A stretch of DNA of 14,384 nucleotides from Astrocystis sublimbata. Lineage: Eukaryota > Ascomycota > Sordariomycetes > Xylariales > Xylariaceae. A model generated the notes under the pieces. It ran no database searches. It had not been told where the DNA came from and was given only the letters and a program-made list of their open reading frames with translations. Where the stretch lies: assembly GCA_022453515.1 (NCBI GenBank), contig JAJNNY010000181.1, forward strand, positions 1 through 14,384. The letters are read 5' to 3'. Each line of letters starts with the position of its first letter. The first letter of the stretch is position 1. Shown here piece after piece: positions 1 through 7,714 of the stretch. Position numbers and translations under genes: made by a program.

Positions 1-830
1 ATCTAGCTCGTTTTTTATAAGCTTTATTACTTTTATATTATTTAGCTGTTAAATATAAAAATCTTTAGGTTAATAAAAAAAAAGTTTCGATTTAACTTTT
101 ATATAATATTAAACGCTACTTTAGAATTAAAACTATTTAAACTAAAAATATTAACTGTTTTTTAAAACGCTTATAAAGTTGTTTTAAATTTTAAAAATAT
201 TAAAAACGTTGAAAAAACGTTAAAAATATAGCTTTATAACTATTTAACAACTATTTTATTAAAATATATTGTATTAAAAAATACAAAAGTAGCTTAAGCT
301 ATTATAAAGTACCTTTAGTATAAAAACGGCTTTTAATACTAAAAATCAATCTTAAAACTATTAAAAAATAGCTTATAACACTTTTAACAAGCTAAAATAT
401 ATATAATATAAGTAGAAAGCTCGTAACTATATACCCGGAACTAAATTTAGCCCTATAATAACTATTTATATAAAAAAACTAAAAAAACTTTCGATTTATA
501 AGCCAAAAAAATAGCGTTTTTAAGTATTAAAATCGAAATATTAAAAGCAAAACTAATTAAAACTATTTAAAACTATCGTTAGCCTATAAAATTGCCACTT
601 AACAGCCGTTTTATAACTATAAGTAATATATAACAAGCTAAAAAAAACCATATAGTAAAACTATCTATAAAAACGAAAATAAAACTATTGGAATAATAAT
701 ATAGCTGTTTTTAACCAAGCTAGCCTAATAAAAAGATAAAAACGAAGTAAAAGACTATATTATAGTAAAAAACACTAAAAAATAACAAAAATAGGCTTAT
801 TTGGTTAATTTTTCGACTTCGAAGTGGTAG
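1..830. repeat. AT-rich, RIP-mutated tract (degraded repeat or transposon relic)
   Basis: The tract is built almost entirely of A and T, with short runs such as TTTTAA, TATAAA and AAAACG. There is no CA dinucleotide in the first 240 bases and only about four TG, while CG survives (AACGTT, TTCGAT) and TA is very common. Loss of CpA/TpG with gain of TpA is the known signature of repeat-induced point mutation, which acts on repeated DNA in filamentous ascomycetes. I see no open reading frame and could not identify the parent element. Composition changes abruptly near 790-840 to ordinary fungal GC content, right at the 3' end of the neighbouring P450 gene. The RIP call is inference from dinucleotide pattern; a simple AT-isochore is the alternative. 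Confidence 0.75.
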
Positions 831-833
831 GTA

Positions 834-2431
834 TCAATTTTGGTTAAAGTGGCCCGTGAGGGGGGGGCTCGTGGGGGGTGGACCTTGCTTAGTTGGAGGT
901 ACCCATGTGCCACCAGATGGCTGTGCATCAAAACGCAGGACAATCAAAGATGCAAAAGCCATGATCTCCGTCGCTGCAAAATGGCGACCGGGGCAGAGGG
1001 TCGATCCACCCCCGAATGCACGGAACGCCACGGGATCGTAACCCCGGCCCGTCTTGGTATTGTCTTTCAGGGACCGTCGGGCGAGAAACTTATCGGCATC
1101 CTCGCCCCATGCAGATTGTAGTCGATGATGCCCAGCTCCCGGTATGAAGATAAGGCCCCTTTTCTTGACAAGGAAATTGTTATCTAAAACGGTGTCTTCC
1201 AAGACCACCCGGGTCGATATGCCAATACCGTAAAATCGTAGTACTTCTCTAAACGTTGAGAATAAGAGGGGGCACTTGTTCCTGACACAAGCCATATCCA
1301 CCAAACGAGTGTCACCACGATCTTGTATAGCCTCCGCCAATTCAGCCCGACAGGCAGCAAGAAGCTCAGTGTCAGAATACAGGTGGTAGATGAGCCAAAA
1401 GGTAGCTGGCATTGTATGCTCAGTAAAGCAATCGTGCTCGTCACCTCCATTCTGGCCATATCTTCATTCGCTATGCCCCTGGCAAAATAAAAACCCTGTT
1501 TCGCCTTGATCAACGGGGATGCCTCCAGATCCTCGTATGCAGAATCGTCGAAGTAACGTCGAAAAGCAGACCGCATAGCGTTTCGAGCCTGGACGCTCTT
1601 TCGAGCCGTCAAAGCCGGCAAGATGTTAATCATAAGTTTGACGAATCCCCTTTCGTAGATATCAAGATTCAAAGCTAATGTTAGCAAACTCACAAAGCGG
1701 GGAAGACATAGAGGGCCGGGAAATGTATTACAAGAAAGCCTTTTGTATGTCTGGGTCCCTGAACGGATGCAAGGGACCGTATACCCCTTCCATGGTCGCT
1801 ATCATCACTTGCCGATATACCCATTCGACCAGATTTGGATTAACCGCCGTGGGATGCCTTGCGACTTTGTCCAAAGATGCCGCAATGATTTGGACCGCAC
1901 TTCTGTTGAGCGCATTCAACTTCGGACCGGGGCTCAGGGAGGGACGGATAGCAGCCGTGACTCCATGAACGAAACCGTCATCGCTGAGGTGGTTCTCGCT
2001 GATGATCTTGGCGGCGTCCTGGCTCACTCCCATAGCGGTCGAGGCCATTCGGACAAGGATCGGCGCGAACGAAATAGTGCGGACCTGTTTCTGGACGATC
2101 TGAACTAGGCGAGGCGAGTTGACGACATACAATCGTACAAAAGGCAGTCGTAGCGTATACATTGGCAAGTGGCTGTGATTGATATTCAGAATGATGACTC
2201 AGACGGCGATGGAGGAGATGGTTGCAACATGTGCACATCCAAAGGTCACTTACCTTCGTGGACTCCAGTAACGATAGCCCCTCCAGCCCATAGCGATTAC
2301 AGGACTTACGAAGGGATCGTGGTGTCGATTGCAGGTGGTTCGTTCGCATTCTGGGTACGCTGTAGTAAAGCTAGGACGAAAATGTAAGTCACGAAAATGC
2401 CTGCAAAGACGGCGACTACGAAACCCGCCAT
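834..2431 (-). pseudogene. Cytochrome P450 (CYP7/CYP8-like fungal type), frameshifted
   Basis: Reads as a microsomal P450 monooxygenase, presumably a tailoring oxidase. Exons: 2431-2254, 2172-1732, 1649-834; introns 2253-2173 (81 nt, GTAAGT/CACAG) and 1731-1650 (82 nt, best frame-keeping choice). The N-terminus (MAGFVVAVFAGIFVTYIFV) is a membrane anchor followed by a proline-containing hinge. The K-helix ExxR is EVLR (about 1247-1236), and the heme loop is FGGGSTLCPG, with the Cys codon at 995-993. The I-helix reads NTMPATFW after repair, as in CYP7/CYP8-type enzymes that lack the usual AGxxT. Two single-base losses break the frame: at about 2311-2315 (just before FVSPVIAMG) and at about 1413-1419 (just before NTMPATFW). 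Exons sum to 1435 nt; adding two bases gives 479 codons, a normal size. The 3' tail is also suspect, with a G8 run at 860-867. It could instead be a sequencing artefact, but four neighbouring genes read cleanly. Confidence 0.85.
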
Positions 2432-2799
2432 GATCTCGGTTCGGATGATTGCGAGGATTGTGAATAGAAATTATTGTAGGGACGCTTCGCAACGAGAGCG
2501 AAGTAGAGCGACCTGAAATACGCGCTAGGGCACCTAGAAGTGGTCCCTACCTACCTGATAGCTTGGTTATACAGTTGAAAGAAAAGCATTTTGTCTCAGA
2601 GAGCTAGAGGGTTATAAGTACTGTTGGTTCTTTGATGGACTAACAGCATCACTTTTTCCGTGGGACCCACACGCTGCCCGCATGACATTTTTAACCTATG
2701 CATGGAAACGAATCATAATCTTCAGTATGTCTCCTTGTATGTAGTAACTAATATGTCTTCTCCAACGCAGGATGTCTTTGGCTTTGCATAGCATATCTC
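2432..2799. other. Spacer between hydrolase 3' end and P450 start
   Basis: A 368-bp non-coding spacer between two minus-strand genes. It should hold the former P450 promoter. About 55 nt upstream of the P450 start is an inverted repeat, CTTCGC-N7-GCGAAG (2485-2503), which could form a small hairpin in the leader. A TATA-like CTTATAACC reads on the minus strand at about 2610-2618. No gene is visible. Confidence 0.5.
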
Positions 2800-3948
2800 T
2801 CACTGATCTTGGTTGCCGATGACCCTTGTAAACTCACGGAATGCCCTGACGTTGAGGTGAATCTTTTCCCATGATGTCTTTTCCGGCTGCGAGCTCGTTT
2901 TTGCCATCACTACACCATTCCGGTGGTCAATGAGGAGAAGCTGCCCGTTCGTCCCAGACGCCATCATAGTTTGACTGTCCTGATCCACAATCCAACACGA
3001 ACGATATGCGACGCTGTTGAAGACAGTATCATATCTTTTGCTCTCGGACCCAGCGGCAAAAGCGGCCTGGGATCCATTATGCAGGATATCCTCGATCCAG
3101 CTTTCGGGCACAATACCGCAGCCACCTTGAAGAATGACATGACCGAGACGAGCGATGTCTCGAGTAGTCGAGCATACCCCCGCAGCGGCCCGAGCGTTTC
3201 CGCTACGATCTGTGATGAAGTGTCCGGTGCTTTCCGCCTGCATCGGTTGCCACAGGAAGTTACTGAACACTTCAGCAAGCTTCATGTCTAAGCTGCGTCC
3301 GATGACCCAGCCTAGGAGATCGGCGTTGGGAGACATGTATTCGTATGGAGGCCCGTCCAACCCGTCAATGGGGCGAGGCGAAGGAGACCTAATACTAGGA
3401 ATGTAGCGATGGAGATCGGTGGGCGGTTCATTCGGATCTTCCGGGTAGAAGCCTGTAGCATTTCGATAGGCGGGTGCCGCATCATCATGTTTGATACCAG
3501 AGCGCATGTCTAGTAGTTGTCGAATTTTGACATCCTCGTAGGCAGACCCGAGAATTTCGGGAACATAGGTCGATATCAAATTCTCGGTGTCCAACTTGCC
3601 TTGATCAACCAAGATGCCACAAAGAAGGCCGATCATTGATTTAGATACCGAAAACAAGGCGTGGATAGAGTGTTTGGTATTGGTTCGACCGTAGTACTCA
3701 TAAGCGATAACACCATCCTTCAATACGACCAGACCATCACATTCAGTTTGCGAGAGATAAGTTGACAAGTCCAAGCAGACGGTGCTGGGGCATCGAACCT
3801 TGAAGCTGTTCAAGTCATATTCTCGTGACTTGAGCTCACTCGCCTCACACCCTTCAGGGATTGTGTCTGTTCTGAGAATTTTATCGGCATCCTGGAAGCC
3901 CCAGACATTATGGTCTGCATCGCGCCAATTCGTTATGTCAGTGAGCAT
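2800..3948 (-). CDS. NylB-type serine hydrolase (beta-lactamase / 6-aminohexanoate-dimer hydrolase fold)
   Basis: Uninterrupted 382-residue protein with no intron and no signal peptide, so probably cytosolic. The SxxK nucleophile motif is SVSK (Ser100, Lys103) within FSVSKSMIGLLCGILVD. The second motif is YEYMSPNADLLGWVIGR (Tyr204 and Asn208 the likely catalytic and binding positions). The third is SGTNGQLLLID (331-341), matching the GxxGQ strand of this class. The N-terminal NWRDADHNVWGFQ resembles the start of bacterial NylB, which supports this ATG. The family hydrolyses amides or esters through a serine acyl-enzyme, and relatives such as LovD transfer acyl groups. In a polyketide cluster it could deacylate, acylate or release an intermediate; that role is inference. 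It lies head-to-tail with the P450 (368 bp). NylB-like assignment is firm at fold level, substrate unknown. Confidence 0.88.
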   Translation of the reverse strand: MLTDITNWRDADHNVWGFQDADKILRTDTIPEGCEASELKSREYDLNSFKVRCPSTVCLDLSTYLSQTECDGLVVLKDGVIAYEYYGRTNTKHSIHALFSVSKSMIGLLCGILVDQGKLDTENLISTYVPEILGSAYEDVKIRQLLDMRSGIKHDDAAPAYRNATGFYPEDPNEPPTDLHRYIPSIRSPSPRPIDGLDGPPYEYMSPNADLLGWVIGRSLDMKLAEVFSNFLWQPMQAESTGHFITDRSGNARAAAGVCSTTRDIARLGHVILQGGCGIVPESWIEDILHNGSQAAFAAGSESKRYDTVFNSVAYRSCWIVDQDSQTMMASGTNGQLLLIDHRNGVVMAKTSSQPEKTSWEKIHLNVRAFREFTRVIGNQDQ

Positions 3949-5420
3949 AGTGTTGAGTTTGTATGAGAGACGGCCGGGGTTTCAATAAGTTCACAGAAGG
4001 TGAAGTCTGATGCAAGACCTGATGATCGAGCTATGCAGTCACATATAATCAGGTACGAAGTAGTGTTGGAAACAAGAGTGTTGGCATTTCGCTGTGAGTG
4101 AGGGGTAAAAGTGTGATACTTATCTCAGCATACCGTGATGCGGCAGCTCACTCGTCCCATCTAAGGCTACATATCCCACAGAAACTCCTAGCGCGGCGGA
4201 CAGGAGGATAGGCCATGCCGGGTACCTAAGCGCGACGACGGATACCTGCATTCCATTTCTCGGTAGGCAGAGCAGGAGAGCAGATAGTGAAATGTTGCAG
4301 CAAAACAACAGTAAGGGATACGCGTAAAGAGGGGAAAAATCGAAAGAGAGACGAGACAGGGGGTAGACGTGGGGCAATGGCGCTAATTATAGGAGGTGTT
4401 GATTCAGATCTCTCTAGGCCTTTCTGGGGTTCGGTGGCAGCCAGCCAGCACTCTGAAGTCCACTATTTTATGCGCTAAATCTTAACAAGACCCCGAAAAA
4501 GTAACTCTCAACTGTCCCCTAGGTAGACCAACAACTTGTATACATAGTAGGTATGTGTAAAGAAAGTATTCCGCAGTAGTCTTCTTGGAAACGCTAGTTG
4601 GGCCTTGACATCTGGTCGCTCTAAGCTCGTCATTATCGTGTACCTATGGAACGGGTGTCATTCGCGATGCATATGCAAGTTGGTAGGTTGCTGCTTTATT
4701 GCGCTCGGCCGGCTACTTAGACCACTGTAGAATTAACGCGTCAGCAAGGATCTGAATGATGAGTGGTTCTGTTTGGAAAAAATAGAATACCTAGGTATCA
4801 ACCAAAACTCTTTTTAAGAATTATGTAGGCTATATCTTACTGCATGTTGGCCCACGCCCCGACGAATAATAGGTCACTTTCCGTTCTCGAGTGGGCGCCA
4901 GCACCTGTGGTAGGTGGTATCCCAATTGAGCGGTCGAATGAGCATCTCGGTCTGTTCCCTGAGAACTATCCACAATATAACAATCCTGCTTGATATTATG
5001 TTGTATTACTTCGAGGCTCCTTCGCCCATGCGTTGATGGCTGGTGGTATTGAGCAAGCATTGTACAGTACATGGCTTAGTTTTCTTGGGGAGTTGATCAG
5101 TCTGGTCAGTCAGGGGCTTCGGTCCACCAGCCACTAGATCTGACAGTATTACAACTTCTTGGAACCTCTTAACACACGTTATTACTTAAGTTTTACATGC
5201 CTTCGCATGCCACCGTCCAACTCTATGATGAAGCAGAAAAGGCATCCCTTTAACCTTTCTTGTCGATTGCAGGATGTGCGAAAGTTGTTCAGCTGCTGGC
5301 TGCGGGTTCTATTCGTCGGTCATCTGGCTGAGACTTATAACTCCTCAGAATTGATACAAATGACTTAAATCTACTCAGAATTGCCGTGCGTCCTACTACC
5401 GCAGAGACATACGACTACAT
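3949..5420. other. Intergenic region without recognisable gene
   Basis: About 1.47 kb between two minus-strand genes. The right half must contain the 3' flank of the AflR-like gene, and the left end the promoter of the serine hydrolase. Small ORFs on both strands (for example minus 4120-4377 and 4830-5072, plus 5159-5368) show no domain, no convincing splice partners and no start context, so I do not call them. A 12-bp palindrome lies at 4787-4798. No tRNA or transposon ends were seen. Confidence 0.5.
4787..4798. repeat. Perfect 12-bp palindrome ATACCTAGGTAT
   Basis: A perfect dyad in the gene-free stretch. Its inner ten bases TACCTAGGTA recur at 8883-8892, in the gap between the methyltransferase-like and enoyl reductase genes. 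It could be a protein-binding site or chance; function unknown. Confidence 0.5.
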
Positions 5421-6782
5421 CTACAGCCCCATCTTCTCCCGCAGTTGATCTTTGATGTCTCGCACCTGCTCAGCCAGCAGCGTAAACGGCTCCTGAATAC
5501 TATCTAAACTAGTGAGTGCCTGCCAGTAGCCCGCGAGAAGACCAGGGCTCTGCTGCTGAGCTGAGACATTGCGGACACTCGCAGTCTTCGGGGCGCCTCC
5601 GTCATCCCAGCGTCCCGAATCCTCCGCGAGTCGAATATCCCGTGCTAACCCCAGAGCCTGGTCGACCTGGCGGAGGGAATCGAGCAGCATGCAAACCGCC
5701 GTATATACTTGGCTATGCGGCGGGTTGGTGGTCGGTAGCTCACCGAGACATACCTGTGGTCCTGGCTCTCCTCCAATGGGAGAGCGCCGGACGCGGCGGC
5801 TTGGCTGCGATCTGAGGTAGGATTGGAAGTGGCTGAGTACAAGCGTGCAGATTTGCGTGATGGTGACATAGCAGCTTATTAGAATCAGCGCCGTTGAGGT
5901 CCTGTTAGTGGCGGCCGCCATGTGACCATCGCCAAGCTAGCTTCGGTCAGTTCGGAGGTATCCCCGAGTTCCTCCGCGCCAGTCTTTTCGGGGCACAATT
6001 CTAATGTCTTGTGGCACACTCACCAAGTTGGTGAACTTCTGCAGTAGGTGCAGGACACTGCCGATTGGGTAGCCGTCGAGGCCTCGAGAGTTCTCGCTCT
6101 GCTGCTGTGGCCTGTTCTCTAATGTCTCTAGTCTTGTATGTAGGTCCGATGCCAGACTCAATAACATGCTAACGAAGTTGCCACGTTCCGAGAAGGTGGC
6201 ATTGGCTTCAAATGCCGTGGGCGGGTTAGGGCTGTCATTTTCTTCCTCTGCGTCTGCGTCTGGGGATACAGATGGCATTCCATAGCTCGATAAGTCAAAC
6301 TCCTCAGGAGTACCCTGAGCACCAATGTTCACAACGTTGGTGTGCAGCTGCATATGATCCAGTGAGCTACCCCCCTGAAACGTGTACCCGAGGGTTTCCT
6401 CAATTCCAATCATCCCATTCGCAACTACTGTATTCTGTAGAGGGACTTGGCTCCAATCGCCGTTAAAGGACAGCATGTTCACATCCATGCTAACACCGTG
6501 AGCAATGGGCGCGGCTTCACTATATTCACTGGGGTCCAGGCTTGTTACAGATCTCGTCCTGATACGCTTTGCATCCGTGTCGGAGTTTGTGATTGTGCGC
6601 CGGGACCTATTCCGCCGACTGAAAACGCAAGGTACCATGGCACGGGCGCACCTCTGACAGCATGCAGCCTCTTTCGGAGCTTCGGGGGAGGAGACGGTGG
6701 AGCACTTGAGCTTCTGGAAACGGCACCGGTCGCACGAAGTTCGGAAGGAAAGGAAATCGTCGGAGCAGGGCTTCGAAGCCAT
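5421..6782 (-). CDS. AflR-like Zn2Cys6 pathway-specific transcription factor
   Basis: Two exons, 6782-6024 and 5936-5421, give 424 residues. The 87-nt intron (6023-5937) has donor GTGAGT, a branch-like ACTGAC and acceptor GCTAG; it is phase 0 and removes the only in-frame stop, a TAG overlapping the acceptor. The zinc cluster is C17-x2-C20-x6-C27-x14-C42-x2-C45-x6-C52, with basic residues (RFQKLKC, RRNRSRR) around it. A Ser/Glu/Asp-rich middle follows, then SMLLSLASDLHTRLETLE and a C-terminal helical part after the intron (STALILISCYVTITQIC), as in the aflatoxin-regulator (AflR, LovE/MlcR) group. Such proteins switch on the cluster in which they lie. It is divergent from the methyltransferase-like gene across 932 bp, so may control that shared promoter. 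The wide x14 loop is typical of AflR-like proteins rather than Gal4. Family assignment is strong; targets are inferred. Confidence 0.88.
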
Positions 6783-7283
6783 AATATCGATGCAATATCA
6801 ATATCTCTTGGCCTTGGCCCCTTTACTTGTAATCGTGCTTGGCAGTAGGATCCAGCCAAGATTCCGGCCTAGCTCCGGCGGGAAGCCAAAGTTGATATAT
6901 AGGTCACGTAGAGACTACACAGATGACTAACTACTTCAACTGTTATGGGAGTCTCTGCAGTTACTCTTCACATTACAGGCAAAGTGGATCGAGTAGTGGC
7001 TGCCTAGTAGCCTACTCATGTACCTACTAATGTCACTTTGGTGTTGGCTTAATCAGGATTCATCGTACGATAGGAAAGCCTCGCCTGAGGCCAAGTATTT
7101 GTTTGCTATGATAACGCATAAGCATGGCTTTAGAAATCAGTCAGCGGATTATGCGGAACACGACGTGTAGAGCACTGTTGTATGTGGTAAGAAAACAATT
7201 ACCTGGCGTTATTGATCATAGTGGGATATGATTGGACTGTGCCGCTCCCTCCCAATTATGTGCATATGTGATGTCGTAGTTTG

Positions 7284-7295
7284 CGGAGAGGGCCG
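7284..7295. promoter_or_regulatory. CGG-N6-CCG dyad, possible Zn2Cys6 binding site
   Basis: Inverted CGG triplets with a six-base spacer are a known type of Zn2Cys6 dimer site (Ppr1-like spacing). Such dyads also arise by chance in GC-rich promoters, so support is weak. Confidence 0.25.
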
Positions 7296-7307
7296 GGGGT
7301 GGAGAAT

Positions 7308-7324
7308 AGGTACCGTTGGTACCT
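7308..7324. repeat. Inverted repeat AGGTACC-N3-GGTACCT
   Basis: Two perfect 7-bp arms separated by GTT, each containing the GGTACC hexamer, lie in the divergent promoter 391 bp before the methyltransferase-like ATG. The tight dyad is the shape expected for a dimeric DNA-binding protein. No known factor recognised. Confidence 0.45.
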
Positions 7325-7341
7325 TCGTGGGACTAACTGCG

Positions 7342-7352
7342 TCGTCTTTCGG
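7342..7352 (+). promoter_or_regulatory. TCGN5CGG, candidate AflR-type site
   Basis: Matches the published AflR consensus TCGN5CGR (spacer TCTTT). It lies in the promoter shared with the AflR-like gene. The degenerate motif occurs by chance about once per 1-2 kb, so this is only a candidate. Confidence 0.3.
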
Positions 7353-7528
7353 TCCCGCGTAATACGTATTTTTGGAATCGCACAGCTCAAATCCTGCCGC
7401 GCGAATAACACGGGGCTGACTGCATCGCAGTTTCGCTCCTTGACGCTCCGAGCATGCGTTATCAAATGAGTTTCGGCAAACTTCGGGGTCTGACAGCGTG
7501 GACGACTGTAGGGCTCAAGAGTCGACAC

Positions 7529-7539
7529 TCGTTAGTCGA
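7529..7539 (+). promoter_or_regulatory. TCGN5CGA, candidate AflR-type site
   Basis: A fully palindromic-end match to the AflR consensus TCGN5CGR (spacer TTAGT), 175 bp before the methyltransferase-like ATG. It is flanked by two GTCGAC hexamers 14 bp apart. The location upstream of a tailoring gene, in a window that also encodes an AflR-like protein, makes it the better of the two candidates. Confidence 0.4.
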
Positions 7540-7714
7540 CGGTCAAAGATGAAATAAAAACATACATGTGTATTTTACGAGAGCCTTCATTGTTGAGATG
7601 TAAGCATATTTTGGTGTACGGCTTGTCGTCATTCACATTTTTGTGAGCGCTTGATCTTCTTGAAACCTTGTCAATTTGTTGAAGATTCTTACCTCAAGTA
7701 CCCTACCAACCACA

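Larger units (their letters stand above)
6783..7714. promoter_or_regulatory. Divergent promoter region between the AflR-like gene and the methyltransferase-like gene
   Basis: 932 bp without a gene, serving the activator gene leftwards and the methyltransferase-like gene rightwards. It holds two TCGN5CGR motifs (7342-7352, 7529-7539), a GGTACC-based inverted repeat (7308-7324), a CGG-N6-CCG dyad (7284-7295), a 10-bp palindrome ATCGTACGAT (7062-7071) and two GTCGAC hexamers (7521-7526, 7535-7540). None is proven functional. The start context CCACAATGGCG at 7711 is a good fungal initiation context. Confidence 0.6.

Noticed and set aside
1..830. CRISPR-like or tandem repeat array in the AT-rich tract
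   Set aside because: The recurring words are low-complexity TA/AAAA strings with no fixed repeat unit or spacer length, and the window is eukaryotic.
2800..3948. Identity as LovD itself
   Set aside because: The motifs and N-terminus fit NylB-type hydrolases better, and only the fold and SxxK motif are shared with LovD.
4120..4377. Hydrophobic 85-codon minus-strand ORF, possible small membrane protein or upstream exon of the serine hydrolase
   Set aside because: No conserved motif, no splice signals linking it to the hydrolase, and the hydrolase already has a NylB-like N-terminus at its own ATG.
5937..5939. In-frame TAG splitting the AflR-like gene into two ORFs, as if nonsense-mutated
   Set aside because: A phase-0, 87-nt intron with donor GTGAGT and acceptor GCTAG removes it and joins the two halves in one frame, giving the expected AflR-type layout.
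7676..7714. Upstream TTG extension of the methyltransferase-like ORF (13 more codons)
   Set aside because: Nuclear fungal genes start at ATG; the ATG at 7715 has an ideal context and the extension resembles leader sequence.
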